From Bacillus pumilus (GTDB lineage Bacteria > Bacillota > Bacilli > Bacillales > Bacillaceae), in assembly GCA_001938995.1 (NCBI GenBank), contig MKZN01000003.1, positions 62,001 through 126,000 on the forward strand: a stretch of 64,000 nt of DNA. The letters run 5' to 3'. Shown piece after piece: positions 29,745 to 40,592 of the stretch (positions within the stretch are counted from its first letter, which is position 1; every line of letters starts with the position of its first letter). Under the pieces are notes generated by a model. The model worked only from the letters and a program-made list of their open reading frames with translations. It was not told the DNA's origin and searched no databases. The translations under genes and the position numbers were made by a program.

Positions 29745-30215
29745 ATGAGCAAAGACGGAATCAATAGCAAAGACTTTTTGATCGGTACACTTATTGGTGG
29801 CATTATTGGGGCAACAACAGCACTCTTTTTAGCACCGAAGTCAGGGAAAGAGCTTCGCGATGATTTGAACACCCAAGCGAATGCTTTAAAAGAAAAGACA
29901 GATCGACTCACAACAGATGCGAAAGAAAGAGGCACTGAATATGTGACGATTGCGAAAGATAAAACATCTGAATTGTCTCAGCTGGTGGCAGAGCAATCAA
30001 GCCAAATTTTAGACAAAGTAAAAGACATAAAAGAGCGTGCAGCTGGAAAAGCTAGTCATGTAAAAAGTGAAGCAGAAGAGGCTGCAGCTGATCTTGCTAG
30101 CGAAGCATCAGATGTGGCAGATGAAGCAAAAATGAGAGCGCAAGAAGCAAAATCAGAAATTGAAGACGGTATTAATGATGTCAAAGAAAAAGTAGAACAA
30201 TCCACAAAAAGCTAA
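29745..30215 (+). CDS. ytxH: General stress protein YtxH
   Basis: A 156-residue YtxH-family protein. A glycine-rich membrane helix (FLIGTLIGGIIGATTALFLA, residues 11-30) and the family motif APKSGKELRDDL precede a long, highly charged helical tail rich in Ala, Glu and Lys, like LEA-type or apolipoprotein-like stress proteins. The ATG at 29745 follows AGGAGGAATAATC. Second gene of the stress operon. Confidence 0.88.
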   Translation: MSKDGINSKDFLIGTLIGGIIGATTALFLAPKSGKELRDDLNTQANALKEKTDRLTTDAKERGTEYVTIAKDKTSELSQLVAEQSSQILDKVKDIKERAAGKASHVKSEAEEAAADLASEASDVADEAKMRAQEAKSEIEDGINDVKEKVEQSTKS

Positions 30216-30244
30216 CAAGTGGTTCAAGAAGGAAGGAGCACATC

Positions 30245-30568
30245 ATGGCAAAACAACTCATTGAAACAGAAGAACAATTCGATCAACTAAAGAATCAAGA
30301 TGGAACCTTTGTCTTTTTTAAGCATAGTTTGACATGTCCCATCAGCCAAGCTGCTTTTCAAGAATTCGAGGCATTTACGTCTGCTCACGAAGACGTTCCA
30401 TCTTATTTCTTGCAAATTCAAAACACAAGAGAGCTCTCATCTTATGTGGCAGAAGTATCAGGAGTGAAGCACGAAAGCCCACAGGCACTCATCTTTAGTG
30501 GTGGCGAAGTCAAATGGCATACGTCGCATTCAAAGATTACAAAAGAAGCCCTTGAACAAAATATTTAG
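30245..30568 (+). CDS. ytxJ: Bacillithiol-system thioredoxin-fold protein YtxJ
   Basis: A 107-residue thioredoxin-like protein of the YtxJ (monothiol bacilliredoxin-related) family. A single Cys lies in KHSLTCPISQAAF (near residue 29) in place of a CxxC motif. It is thought to work with bacillithiol in thiol repair. Third gene of the stress operon, with AAGGAAGGAG before its ATG and a strong terminator after it. Confidence 0.85.
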   Translation: MAKQLIETEEQFDQLKNQDGTFVFFKHSLTCPISQAAFQEFEAFTSAHEDVPSYFLQIQNTRELSSYVAEVSGVKHESPQALIFSGGEVKWHTSHSKITKEALEQNI

Positions 30569-30571
30569 TCC

Positions 30572-30598
30572 AACGTCAGCTCATGCTGACGTTTTTTT
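30572..30598 (+). terminator. Terminator of the ytxGHJ operon
   Basis: AACGTCAGC and GCTGACGTT form a perfect 9-bp stem with loop TCAT, then a T run. Confidence 0.9.
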
Positions 30599-30609
30599 AT
30601 AAAAAAAGG

Positions 30610-30637
30610 TTTACTTGATTCAAAAGTATGCTATAAT
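30610..30637 (+). promoter_or_regulatory. Upstream sigma-A promoter of aroA
   Basis: TTTACT, a 16-base spacer and TATAAT (30632-30637) with an extended TG one base before it (TGCTATAAT). Confidence 0.55.
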
Positions 30638-30691
30638 CTTAGACACGATACTTTATCGCTTAAAAGCGTTTGGGTAATAAAGAATTTTTTC

Positions 30692-30720
30692 GTGACAATT
30701 CCGAAATCTTTGTTTATAAT
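30692..30720 (+). promoter_or_regulatory. Downstream sigma-A promoter of aroA
   Basis: GTGACA (30692-30697), a 17-base spacer and TATAAT (30715-30720). It starts RNA about 55 bases before the ATG at 30784. Confidence 0.7.
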
Positions 30721-30783
30721 AAACCCTATCATAAGACAATAAAAAATAAAAAGCGAGAGCAGACAGAGGAAAGGATGACAAAA

Positions 30784-31860
30784 ATGAGCAACAATGAACT
30801 AGAACAATTAAGACAGCAAGCTGATGAACTCAATCTACAAATCTTAAAACTAATCAATCAAAGAGGCAACATTGTAAAAGAAATAGGAAAGACAAAAGAA
30901 GCGCAAGGTGTCAACCGTTATGATCCTGTCAGAGAGCGCACAATGCTGAATCAAATTCTTAAGGAAAATGATGGACCATTCGAAAACTCAACCATTCAAC
31001 ATATTTTCAAAGAGATTTTCAAAGCAGGCCTAGAGCTTCAAGAAGATGATCATAGTAAAGCGCTACTAGTTTCTCGTAAGAAAAAACCAGAAAATACAAT
31101 TGTGAATATTAATGGTGAAACAATCGGTGATGGAAAACAACGCTTCATCGTTGGACCATGTGCCGTTGAAAGCTATGAGCAAGTTGCAGAAGTAGCAGCG
31201 GCAGCTAAAGCGCAAGGACTGAAACTTCTTCGTGGGGGCGCATTTAAACCTCGCACAAGTCCATATGACTTCCAAGGGCTTGGCGTAGACGGGCTGAAAA
31301 TTCTCAAACGTGTCGCTGATGAATACGGTCTTGCGGTCATTAGCGAAATCGTGAATCCTGCTCATATTGAAGAAGCGATTGAGCATATTGATGTCATTCA
31401 AATTGGTGCACGTAACATGCAAAACTTCGAGCTTTTAAAAGAAGCAGGATCTGTGAAGAAACCAGTTCTATTAAAACGTGGTCTTGCAGCAACGATTTCA
31501 GAATTCATCAATGCAGCTGAATACATCATCTCACAAGGAAATGATCAAATTATCCTTTGTGAGCGAGGGATTCGCACATACGAAACAGCGACAAGAAATA
31601 CACTAGACATCTCTGCTGTGCCGATCTTAAAACAAGAGACTCACTTACCAGTCTTCGTTGATGTGACGCACTCAACTGGACGTAGAGATCTTCTATTACC
31701 AACGGCTAAAGCAGCTCTTGCCATTGGAGCGGACGGTGTAATGGCAGAAGTTCATCCAGACCCATCTGTTGCGTTATCTGATTCAGCACAGCAAATGGAT
31801 ATTCCGGAATTCGGAAAATGGTTAGATGCCTTAAGACCACTTGTAAACATTCATGCGTAA
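30784..31860 (+). CDS. aroA: Bifunctional chorismate mutase / DAHP synthase AroA
   Basis: A 358-residue fusion enzyme, first step of the shikimate pathway. Residues 1-90 are an AroQ-type chorismate mutase domain ([20 protein letters not shown] ... DPVRERTML), which acts as the feedback sensor for chorismate and prephenate. The rest is a type I-beta DAHP synthase barrel with [27 protein letters not shown] and [11 protein letters not shown]. The ATG at 30784 follows GAAAGGATGA; the open frame upstream runs through the promoter. Two promoters precede it. Confidence 0.95.
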   Translation: MSNNELEQLRQQADELNLQILKLINQRGNIVKEIGKTKEAQGVNRYDPVRERTMLNQILKENDGPFENSTIQHIFKEIFKAGLELQEDDHSKALLVSRKKKPENTIVNINGETIGDGKQRFIVGPCAVESYEQVAEVAAAAKAQGLKLLRGGAFKPRTSPYDFQGLGVDGLKILKRVADEYGLAVISEIVNPAHIEEAIEHIDVIQIGARNMQNFELLKEAGSVKKPVLLKRGLAATISEFINAAEYIISQGNDQIILCERGIRTYETATRNTLDISAVPILKQETHLPVFVDVTHSTGRRDLLLPTAKAALAIGADGVMAEVHPDPSVALSDSAQQMDIPEFGKWLDALRPLVNIHA

Positions 31861-31875
31861 TATGAAGTAAAGAAG

Positions 31876-31904
31876 CCGCCGGATGACAGCCCGGCGGTTT
31901 TTTT
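31876..31904 (+). terminator. Terminator after aroA
   Basis: CCGCCGG and CCGGCGG form a GC-rich 7-bp stem around an 8-base loop, followed by seven T. Confidence 0.88.
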
Positions 31905-32119
31905 AATGGAAAAAATACGATAAATGTGGAAGTAAAAGTTAGGTATAACACATTGCAAGATTAAAAACAGCTTGTTCACAATGTTTTCATTTTTAAAATT
32001 CGACAAAATCTGCTAAGATCATTGTCATAGCTGACGTTCGGGACTATTTTTTATCAAATATCATTCGATCATCAAATCACAAACGGATTAAATTTTGTTT
32101 AATTTAGTTATAAAAAGAA

Positions 32120-32133
32120 AGGGAACGTTTTCA
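32120..32133. promoter_or_regulatory. Weak cre-like site at the ccpA promoter
   Basis: AGGGAACGTTTTCA fits the cre pattern TGNAANCGNWNNCA at 7 of 9 fixed positions and overlaps the -35 of ccpA. It could allow self-control, but the match is poor. Confidence 0.25.
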
Positions 32134-32156
32134 TATGACGAAAAAACGTGTATAAT
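32128..32156 (+). promoter_or_regulatory. Sigma-A promoter of ccpA
   Basis: TTTTCA (32128-32133), a 17-base spacer and a perfect TATAAT (32151-32156). Confidence 0.65.
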
Positions 32157-32315
32157 TTCATAAAAGAACGTCATTTTGATGTATATTGAAAAATTATGTG
32201 TCTCTTTTCATCGTTTTGATGACAAATTAGATATTATTTTCCTCGTATCTGACATGTCTCTATCCAATTGGTGAATGCTATATAGATATGAAGTGTATTT
32301 GAAGGAGTGATTTAT

Positions 32316-33320
32316 GTGAATAATGTTACAATATATGATGTAGCAAGAGAAGCAAATGTAAGTATGGCAACAGTATCACGTGTGGTCAATGGGAATCCGA
32401 ACGTGAAACCAACAACTAGAAAAAAGGTGCTTGAAGCGATTGATCGCCTAGGCTACCGCCCGAATGCTGTCGCACGAGGTCTTGCTAGTAAAAAAACGAC
32501 GACCGTTGGGGTGATCATCCCTGATATTTCAAGTATCTTCTATTCTGAGCTTGCACGTGGGATTGAAGACATCGCCACGATGTACAAGTACAACATCATT
32601 TTAAGCAACTCAGATCAAAATACAGATAAAGAACTTCATTTGTTAAATACTATGCTAGGCAAACAAGTGGATGGTATTGTATTTATGGGCGGCAACATCA
32701 CAGATGTGCTTGTTGAAGAATTTAAGCGCTCTCCTGTACCGATTGTCCTTGCAGCATCGGTTGAAGAACAAGAGAAAACACCATCTGTTAATATTAACTA
32801 CGAACAAGCGATTTATGATTCAGTCCAATTATTCATTGAAAAAGGACATAAACGGATTGCATTCGTATCTGGTCCGATGTCAGAACCAATTAATTCTGTC
32901 AGAAAATTGACTGGTTATAAGCGTGCGCTTGAAGAAGCGGGAATTGCCTTTGACGATGTCTTAGTGGCAGAAGGTGATTACTCGTATGACTCCGGAATGG
33001 AAGCTCTAGCCCATCTGCTAGATCAATCAAATAAGCCGACAGCTATCATTGCATCAACAGATGAAATGGCTCTTGGGGTCATTCATGGGGCACAAGACAG
33101 AGGTGTATCCATTCCTGGCGACCTAGAAGTCATTGGATTTGATAACACCAGACTGTCTCTCATGGTACGTCCTCAGCTGACAACAGTTGTTCAGCCGACA
33201 TATGATATTGGTGCTGTCGCCATGAGACTGCTAACAAAATTGATGAACAAAGAACAAGTGGAAGATCAAATTGTAGAACTTCCACACAGAATTGAACAAA
33301 GACAATCAACAACATCTTAA
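32316..33320 (+). CDS. ccpA: Catabolite control protein CcpA
   Basis: A 334-residue LacI-family regulator, the master carbon catabolite regulator of Bacillus. The N-terminal helix-turn-helix [20 protein letters not shown] is followed by the hinge helix [17 protein letters not shown] and the periplasmic-binding-like core that binds HPr-Ser-P. The start is GTG at 32316, 5 bases after GAAGGAGTGA, and gives the B. subtilis length. Targets within this window are the acuA/acsA cre sites about 3 kb downstream. Confidence 0.96.
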   Translation: MNNVTIYDVAREANVSMATVSRVVNGNPNVKPTTRKKVLEAIDRLGYRPNAVARGLASKKTTTVGVIIPDISSIFYSELARGIEDIATMYKYNIILSNSDQNTDKELHLLNTMLGKQVDGIVFMGGNITDVLVEEFKRSPVPIVLAASVEEQEKTPSVNINYEQAIYDSVQLFIEKGHKRIAFVSGPMSEPINSVRKLTGYKRALEEAGIAFDDVLVAEGDYSYDSGMEALAHLLDQSNKPTAIIASTDEMALGVIHGAQDRGVSIPGDLEVIGFDNTRLSLMVRPQLTTVVQPTYDIGAVAMRLLTKLMNKEQVEDQIVELPHRIEQRQSTTS

Positions 33321-33386
33321 GAGCCAACAGACAGCAAGCTTCACATCTTATGTGCATGCTTGCTGACTGATTGTGGAGGTGCTTAG

Positions 33387-33605
33387 GTGAAACCTTTACT
33401 GATCATTTGCGCTAGTTTGACCATTTTAAGCTCTCTCACATCTTGCCAAAAGGCATTTAGCGGAGAATATATTCAATACGGTGAAATATTGGATGGCCAG
33501 TCAACCAAAAGACTAGAGCAGCATGAGATCCCTTATCGAGTGAGGGAAGGAATCATTTATATTCCTGAAGATGCATTTGATAAAGCGATCTATTGTTGCT
33601 CATAA
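33387..33605 (+). CDS. Small lipoprotein, 72 residues
   Basis: A short exported protein: a signal peptide (MKPLLIICASLTILSSLTSC) ends in a lipobox LTSC with Cys20, so it should be a membrane-anchored lipoprotein. The 52-residue mature part has no Cys until a terminal CCS. The GTG at 33387 follows GTGGAGGTGCTTAG and a terminator follows the stop, so expression is plausible. I do not recognise a family. Confidence 0.6.
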   Translation: MKPLLIICASLTILSSLTSCQKAFSGEYIQYGEILDGQSTKRLEQHEIPYRVREGIIYIPEDAFDKAIYCCS

Positions 33606-33607
33606 AG

Positions 33608-33638
33608 AAAAAAAGACCTGATGATTAGGTCTTTTTTT
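33608..33638. terminator. Bidirectional terminator between the lipoprotein gene and acuC
   Basis: AAAAAGACCT and AGGTCTTTTT form a stem around GATGATT, with A and T runs on both sides. Confidence 0.85.
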
Positions 33639-34797
33639 ATGCATTTTTCTTTTCTCTTCTGACAGGCATCAATGCTTTTTCAACTGTTTGCGCATTTTTT
33701 TCTGTGATTTCTGCTTTTCTTGGGATGGGTGGATATAAATTGTCAGGGTCTGACCAAGTGGTTGGAAGAGTGACAGGTGATTGCTTGTTCCATGCACTGA
33801 TCCATTCTTCAGGAAGAGTGTTAGGCGGCGAGATGCCCTTCATCTCAAGCCAAATGCGGCTCCATGCTCTTGGGACGACTCGCCAAATATCATATCCTCC
33901 TCCGCCAACAGCAATCCATCTGCCGTCACAATATTGATGAGCGAGATGATGTGCAAGCTTAGGAATTTCCTCATATATTTTCATGGTCGCTGATAAATGG
34001 GTTAATGGATCGTAATAATGGGCATCTGCACCATTTTGAGTTAAAATCACATCTGGTTTAAAAAAAGCAGCAATCTCAGTCACTGCTGTTCGGTAAGCAT
34101 CGATGAACGATTCGTCTTCTGTAAATGCGTCGAGCGGGATATTATAAGCATACCCATAGCCTTGATCATGACCTCTTTCTTGTACTTGTCCTGTTCCCGG
34201 GAATAGATAACGACCTGTTTCATGAATCGATACGGTACACACCTCTGGTTCGTCATAAAAGCTAAATTGTACGCCATCCCCGTGATGAGCATCTGTATCA
34301 ATATATAAGATCCTTGCGCCATATGTCTTTTGAATATACTGGATGGCAACCGAGCTGTCATTATAGATACAAAAGCCAGATGCACGCCCTTTAAATCCGT
34401 GATGAAGGCCGCCACCAAGATTGACCGCATGCTGCGCATGTCCTTGCATGACTTGATCGACCGCTGTTAATGTCCCACCAACTAGGAGAGAAGCCGCCTC
34501 ATGCATCCCTGCAAACATCGGTGTATCTTCTGTTCCAAGACCATAACGCTCACCTTCTTCTGTCGACAGCTTGCCCTCGCTTGCCCGCTGCACAGCTTGG
34601 ATATAATCTGATGTATGCACGAGCTTTAATTCATCGAGTGTGGCCATACGCGGCTGGACAATATCCTCATCTGTGAATGCCTTCATTTTTTGAAGGAGGT
34701 CATATGTTAAGTAGACACGAAGCTGGTTGAAGGGATGATCGTGGTGAAATTGATACGTTTGAAAAGAAGGTGAAAAAACAAAGGTCGCTTCTTTCAT
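33637..34797 (-). CDS. acuC: Acetoin utilization deacetylase AcuC
   Basis: A 386-residue class I histone-deacetylase-like enzyme. Zinc and catalytic residues lie in HHGFKGRASGFCIYND (HH pair, near residue 132), DTDAHHGDGVQ (near 167) and NGADAHYYDPL (near 255). In B. subtilis AcuC removes the acetyl group that AcuA places on acetyl-CoA synthetase, restoring activity. Its ATG overlaps the acuB stop by 4 bases. Last gene of acuABC. Confidence 0.93.
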   Translation of the reverse strand: MKEATFVFSPSFQTYQFHHDHPFNQLRVYLTYDLLQKMKAFTDEDIVQPRMATLDELKLVHTSDYIQAVQRASEGKLSTEEGERYGLGTEDTPMFAGMHEAASLLVGGTLTAVDQVMQGHAQHAVNLGGGLHHGFKGRASGFCIYNDSSVAIQYIQKTYGARILYIDTDAHHGDGVQFSFYDEPEVCTVSIHETGRYLFPGTGQVQERGHDQGYGYAYNIPLDAFTEDESFIDAYRTAVTEIAAFFKPDVILTQNGADAHYYDPLTHLSATMKIYEEIPKLAHHLAHQYCDGRWIAVGGGGYDIWRVVPRAWSRIWLEMKGISPPNTLPEEWISAWNKQSPVTLPTTWSDPDNLYPPIPRKAEITEKNAQTVEKALMPVRREKKNA

Positions 34798-35435
34798 TTG
34801 ATCGTCTGCTCCATCGGCCAGAGGACCTTGTATCCTTTTGCCCGAATTAGCCTTGTCACATGATCGGCATGAATGGTTTGAAGGCGGAATACGAGCACTT
34901 TAGACGTTTCATTCGCATGTGGATACACGAGCACACTGAGCATTTGAATATGCTGCTCCTTTAAAATGGCTGTAATGTCTGCTAACCCTTCCGTCATTTG
35001 ATCTACTTCAACCTCTAAGTGTGAACCAGGCTGATCTGCACCTGTCAATCTGACAAATGTTCGAAGTAAATCTGTTTTCGTGATCATACCTACTAGCTTG
35101 CCTCGTCGCACAACAGGAAGACAGCCAATCCCATGTTCAAAAAAGACACTCGAAATCTCCTCCACAAAATCAAGCGGATGAGCTGTGACTGTTTCTACGA
35201 CCATGATCTCTTCAACTGGACGCTGAATAAATAGCTGTCTTTTTTCTGTTTCAAACATACTTGGACTGGCACTTTTAATATCCCGATCTGTCACCATCCC
35301 AATGACAGAACCTTGATCAGATACGATGGGAATATGCCGGATATGATGCTCACTCATTTTTTGAATCGCTGTTTCAATCGTATCGGTTTTTCTAAGCGTA
35401 ATCACATCACGCTCCATAATTTGTTCAATCATCAT
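34794..35435 (-). CDS. acuB: CBS/ACT-domain protein AcuB
   Basis: A 213-residue protein with two CBS domains (IMERDVITLRKTDTIETAI and PVEEIMVVETVTAHPLDFVEEI) and a C-terminal ACT-like domain, suggesting an adenylate-sensing regulator in acetate/acetoin use. The ATG at 35435 is 9 bases after AAAGGGGA; a TTG at 35444 abuts the ribosome site. Its exact role is not known. Middle gene of acuABC. Confidence 0.9.
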   Translation of the reverse strand: MMIEQIMERDVITLRKTDTIETAIQKMSEHHIRHIPIVSDQGSVIGMVTDRDIKSASPSMFETEKRQLFIQRPVEEIMVVETVTAHPLDFVEEISSVFFEHGIGCLPVVRRGKLVGMITKTDLLRTFVRLTGADQPGSHLEVEVDQMTEGLADITAILKEQHIQMLSVLVYPHANETSKVLVFRLQTIHADHVTRLIRAKGYKVLWPMEQTIK

Positions 35436-35473
35436 ATTTACCAATCCCCTTTGCCAAAAAAACGAATGGTACG

Positions 35474-36106
35474 TTAATACATAAAACGTTGATGGAAGCG
35501 AAGACGATCAAAGCGCTCGATTGAATCAGGTCTCACATTTTTGCCAATTCTCGCCATTAAGCAATTGGCTGGATGTGAGCTGATCTCAGGATCATCTGTT
35601 GCAAACCAGACAAGACCTCCTGCGTTCATCATTTTCTCCATCATTTTGCGGTACTCCCATACGTTTTTCTTTGTCCCCTTTAAGTCCCAATGCCAATAAT
35701 ATTCAGTTGTAATGATGATGTAATTCTCCATTTGCTCATCCATCATGCTCACATCTAGTAAATGTTTGCCGATGGAACATCCTCTAAATGGAGGGGCTAC
35801 TTCAATGGCACCGAGCTCAATTAAATTCTCCATGTTGCCTTCTGACCAGCGCTCAAGCGGATCAGGATATAAATACGTCACATAACCTACGACAAGCTCA
35901 TGTACCCTAGCAATGATCATACGACCTTCTGGAAGGTCTGCTATTTCAACTAGTGCTTGTTTTTGTTCTTCAGGCGTGCGAAAAGCCGTTAATCCTTCAT
36001 GAAACGTATAGTTCGCTAGCTCTTTAGCAGGTACTGGGCCTTCAATGAGAATGGTGCCTGTTTCTTGTTCAATTGTTTTTGAATAATAAGTTTTAGGATG
36101 CTCCAC
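35474..36106 (-). CDS. acuA: Protein acetyltransferase AcuA
   Basis: A 210-residue GNAT acetyltransferase. The acetyl-CoA loop is visible as IEVAPPFRGCSIGKHLL (near residue 100). In B. subtilis it acetylates and inactivates acetyl-CoA synthetase at a C-terminal lysine; the corresponding lysine is present in the divergent acsA (Lys551). First gene of acuABC, read away from acsA. Confidence 0.93.
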   Translation of the reverse strand: MEHPKTYYSKTIEQETGTILIEGPVPAKELANYTFHEGLTAFRTPEEQKQALVEIADLPEGRMIIARVHELVVGYVTYLYPDPLERWSEGNMENLIELGAIEVAPPFRGCSIGKHLLDVSMMDEQMENYIIITTEYYWHWDLKGTKKNVWEYRKMMEKMMNAGGLVWFATDDPEISSHPANCLMARIGKNVRPDSIERFDRLRFHQRFMY

Positions 36107-36165
36107 GTATCCACCGCCTCAAATTCTAGTGAGTCGTTTCTATTTTATCTTAAATCTTGTAAAAA

Positions 36166-36179
36166 TTAAAACGGTTTCA
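36166..36179. promoter_or_regulatory. cre site for acuABC
   Basis: TTAAAACGGTTTCA matches the cre pattern TGNAANCGNWNNCA at 8 of 9 fixed positions. It sits near the likely -35 region of acuA on the minus strand, suited to CcpA repression. Confidence 0.6.
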
Positions 36180-36197
36180 CAATAAGTTTTTTAAAAA

Positions 36198-36226
36198 TTG
36201 AGAAAAAAAGTCATCTATACTATAAT
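36198..36226 (+). promoter_or_regulatory. Sigma-A promoter of acsA
   Basis: TTGAGA (36198-36203), a 17-base spacer and TATAAT (36221-36226). Confidence 0.8.
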
Positions 36227-36232
36227 GGTCAT

Positions 36233-36246
36233 TGTAAACGTATGCA
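36233..36246. promoter_or_regulatory. cre site at the acsA transcription start
   Basis: TGTAAACGTATGCA matches all fixed positions of the cre pattern TGNAANCGNWNNCA. It begins about 7 bases after the -10 box, so bound CcpA would block transcription initiation of acsA. Confidence 0.8.
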
Positions 36247-36261
36247 AAGGGGGACTGTTTG

Positions 36262-37989
36262 ATGAAATTGAAAACGCTACCATCGGTAAAAGGGGATTAT
36301 CATTTAAACGATTATGAGCAAGCATACAGCGAATTTAAATGGGAGGAAGCGAGAAAAAATTTCTCCTGGCATGAAACAGGAAAAATAAATGCAGCATATG
36401 AAGCGATTGACAAACATGCGAACTCGTTTCGGAAAAATAAGGTGGCACTTCATTACAGGGATGCGCATCGAGATGAAAAGTATACGTTCAGGGATATGAA
36501 AGTAAACACAAACAAAGCAGGAAATTTGCTAAGAGAAAAGGCGCATGTTCAAAAAGGAGATCGGGTCTTTGTTTTTATGCCAAGATCACCTGAGCTCTAT
36601 TTTCTTTTGCTTGGCGCTGTCAAAATCGGTGCGATTGTAGGTCCATTATTCGAGGCATTTATGGAAGGTGCCGTTAAGGATCGGTTAGAAAATAGTGAAG
36701 CGAAAGTGATTGTCACAACGCCTGACCTGTTAGAGCGCATTCCTTTTGCGGAGCTTCCAAAGCTTGAATCGGTTGTCATTGTTGGTGGGGATAAGGAAAA
36801 CATTGAGGACGTGCGGACGATTCATTATGAAGTGGCGTTTGAACAGGCGGCGAAGGAACTCGAGATTGAATGGATGGATGAAACGGACGGATTTCTGCTT
36901 CATTACACCTCAGGATCTACCGGTACGCCAAAGGGTGTCCTGCATGTCCATGGTGCGATGGTGCAACAAGGACAGACCGGTAAATGGGTTCTTGATCTAA
37001 AAGAAGAAGACGTCTACTGGTGTACAGCTGATCCAGGCTGGGTAACAGGTACGGTGTATGGCATTTTTTCACCATGGTTAAATGGGGCGACCAATATCAT
37101 TTTAGGTGGACGGTTTAATCCTGACACTTGGTATGAAACCATTGACTCACTTGGTGTCACTGTTTGGTACAGTGCCCCAACAGCCTTCAGAATGCTGATG
37201 GGGGCTGGAGACGATTTGATTCAAAAATATGACCTCAGCTCACTTCGCCATGTCTTAAGTGTAGGAGAGCCTCTCAATCCTGAAGTGATCCGCTGGGGAG
37301 ACGCTGTTTTTGGCAAACGAATTCACGATACTTGGTGGATGACGGAAACAGGTGCACAGCTGATTTGTAATTATCCATGCATGGACATCAAACCAGGTTC
37401 GATGGGGAAACCAATTCCAGGCGTAGAAGCAGCAATTGTGGATCATGCTGGAAATGAACTTCCACCATACCGGATGGGGAACCTTGCGATCAAGAAAGGT
37501 TGGCCGTCCATGATGCATACGATCTGGAACAATCCTGAAAAATATGAATCTTACTTTATGCCGGGGGATTGGTATGTTTCAGGAGATTCAGCCTATATGG
37601 ATGAGGATGGATACTTTTGGTTCCAGGGACGTGTCGATGATGTCATCATGACGTCAGGAGAGCGGGTCGGTCCATTTGAGGTCGAAAGTAAACTGGTCGA
37701 ACATCCGGCGATCGCAGAGGCTGGCGTCATTGGAAAGCCAGATCCGGTGCGTGGTGAAATCATTAAAGCATTCATCGCCCTACGAAGCGGATATGAGGCA
37801 ACAGATGAGCTGAAGGAAGAGATTCGTACTTTTGTGAAAAAAGGACTCGCAGCCCATGCGGCACCAAGAGAAATCGAGTTTAAAGACAAATTACCAAAAA
37901 CACGTAGCGGAAAAATTATGAGACGTGTGCTGAAAGCATGGGAGCTGAATTTACCTGCTGGCGACCTTTCGACAATGGAAGATGAATGA
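36262..37989 (+). CDS. acsA: Acetyl-CoA synthetase AcsA
   Basis: A 575-residue AMP-forming synthetase making acetyl-CoA from acetate, CoA and ATP. Motifs: P-loop YTSGSTGTPKG (near residue 215), DTWWMTETG (near 355), the hinge region GRVDDVIMTSGERV, and PKTRSGKIMRR with the catalytic, acetylatable Lys551. The ATG at 36262 follows AAAGGGGGAC. Repressed by CcpA through an overlapping cre site and switched off post-translationally by AcuA, on by AcuC. No terminator is visible before the tyrS promoter. Confidence 0.95.
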   Translation: MKLKTLPSVKGDYHLNDYEQAYSEFKWEEARKNFSWHETGKINAAYEAIDKHANSFRKNKVALHYRDAHRDEKYTFRDMKVNTNKAGNLLREKAHVQKGDRVFVFMPRSPELYFLLLGAVKIGAIVGPLFEAFMEGAVKDRLENSEAKVIVTTPDLLERIPFAELPKLESVVIVGGDKENIEDVRTIHYEVAFEQAAKELEIEWMDETDGFLLHYTSGSTGTPKGVLHVHGAMVQQGQTGKWVLDLKEEDVYWCTADPGWVTGTVYGIFSPWLNGATNIILGGRFNPDTWYETIDSLGVTVWYSAPTAFRMLMGAGDDLIQKYDLSSLRHVLSVGEPLNPEVIRWGDAVFGKRIHDTWWMTETGAQLICNYPCMDIKPGSMGKPIPGVEAAIVDHAGNELPPYRMGNLAIKKGWPSMMHTIWNNPEKYESYFMPGDWYVSGDSAYMDEDGYFWFQGRVDDVIMTSGERVGPFEVESKLVEHPAIAEAGVIGKPDPVRGEIIKAFIALRSGYEATDELKEEIRTFVKKGLAAHAAPREIEFKDKLPKTRSGKIMRRVLKAWELNLPAGDLSTMEDE

Positions 37990-37998
37990 CTCATTTAG

Positions 37999-38027
37999 TT
38001 GACTTGATAGAAAAAGTGTGTTAAAAA
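37999..38027 (+). promoter_or_regulatory. Sigma-A promoter of tyrS
   Basis: TTGACT (37999-38004), a 17-base spacer and TAAAAA (38022-38027), immediately before the T-box leader. Confidence 0.55.
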
Positions 38028-38039
38028 TGACTTTAGTTG

Positions 38040-39603
<1,564 letters not shown>

Positions 39604-39612
39604 GGACAATGT

Positions 39613-39645
39613 GCAGCCGGTTGCAAGAAATCGGCTGCTTTTTTT
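39613..39645 (+). terminator. Terminator after tyrS
   Basis: GCAGCCG and CGGCTGC form a 7-bp stem around a 12-base loop, then seven T. Confidence 0.85.
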
Positions 39646-39844
39646 GATGATCTTGGAGGACACCAAGTCTAACAGACGGTGAACTGGATAATCACCTAGT
39701 CATTTGGGATCGACTGCTGCGAAAGTCAAAGGTGCTTTTTCATTATTTAAGGTGTGTAAATTCATCGGACAAACAGTACCTTGTTCACTTTCCCGTCATA
39801 TTTTACTTGATTAAAATAGAGTTTGACAAGATAAATAAGGGGGA

Positions 39845-40492
39845 ATGAAAGTGAAGGTATTCATAAAAAAGAGTTTGCAGCTTCTCGTCGTACTTGCAGT
39901 GGTCGTTAGTTCCATGGTCTTCATCCAGCCGAAAGAGGTCAAAGCGGCTGCACATAATCCAGTCGTGATGGTTCATGGTATGGGTGGTGCCTCTTATAAT
40001 TTCGCAGCAATCAAAGCTTATTTGGTATCACAAGGCTGGGATCGAAACCAATTATATGCGATTGATTTCTTAGACAAAACAGGGAACAACTTAAACAATG
40101 GTCCACGTCTATCTAGATATATTAAAGATGTACTTGCCAAAACGGGCGCCGAAAAAGTAGATATTGTGGCGCATAGCATGGGCGGAGCCAACACGTTATA
40201 TTATATCAAGAACCTAGACGGCGGAAATAAAATCGAAAACGTCGTCACACTCGGCGGAGCCAACGGACTCGTTTCATACAGAGCATTACCAGGCACTGAT
40301 CCAAATCAAAAAATTCTTTACACATCCGTCTATAGCTCAGCCGACCTCATCGTCGTTAACAGCCTCTCTCGCTTGATAGGCGCAAGAAATGTCCTCATCC
40401 ATGGTGTTGGACATATCGGCCTATTAGGCTCAAGCCAAGTGAATGGCTATATTAAAGAAGGACTGAATGGTGGGGGGCAGAATACGAATTAA
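39845..40492 (+). CDS. lipA: Secreted LipA-type lipase
   Basis: A 215-residue secreted minimal alpha/beta-hydrolase lipase (family I.4). A signal peptide of about 34 residues ends in VKA before AAHNPVV. The nucleophile is Ser111 in AHSMGG (the elbow with Ala replacing Gly, as in Bacillus lipases), with Asp167 (SSADLIV) and His190 (HGVGHIG); after cleavage these correspond to Ser77, Asp133 and His156 of B. subtilis LipA. It ends in the familiar [11 protein letters not shown]. The start is ATG at 39845 or GTG at 39851, after AAGGGGGAA. Confidence 0.93.
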   Translation: MKVKVFIKKSLQLLVVLAVVVSSMVFIQPKEVKAAAHNPVVMVHGMGGASYNFAAIKAYLVSQGWDRNQLYAIDFLDKTGNNLNNGPRLSRYIKDVLAKTGAEKVDIVAHSMGGANTLYYIKNLDGGNKIENVVTLGGANGLVSYRALPGTDPNQKILYTSVYSSADLIVVNSLSRLIGARNVLIHGVGHIGLLGSSQVNGYIKEGLNGGGQNTN

Positions 40493-40502
40493 AGGAAAAA
40501 TG

Positions 40503-40533
40503 AAAAAAGACAGCGAAATGTGCTGTCTTTTTT
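40503..40533 (+). terminator. Terminator after lipA
   Basis: AAAAAAGACAGC and GCTGTCTTTTTT form a perfect 12-bp stem around GAAATGT. Confidence 0.9.
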
Positions 40534-40592
40534 GATGTCATCGGTGATAGTGAATTGCTAGAATGCAAAACGATAGATAAAGGAGGCAAACA

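Larger units (their letters stand above)
31905..32315. other. AT-rich region upstream of ccpA
   Basis: About 410 bases with no gene. A sigma-A promoter at 32128-32156 implies a leader of about 150 bases before ccpA. The stretch 31905-32120 is very AT-rich and shows no open frame with a ribosome site. Confidence 0.5.

Noticed and set aside
30670..30783. N-terminal extension of AroA
   Set aside because: It contains a consensus promoter (GTGACA, 17 bases, TATAAT), and the ATG at 30784 matches the family start.
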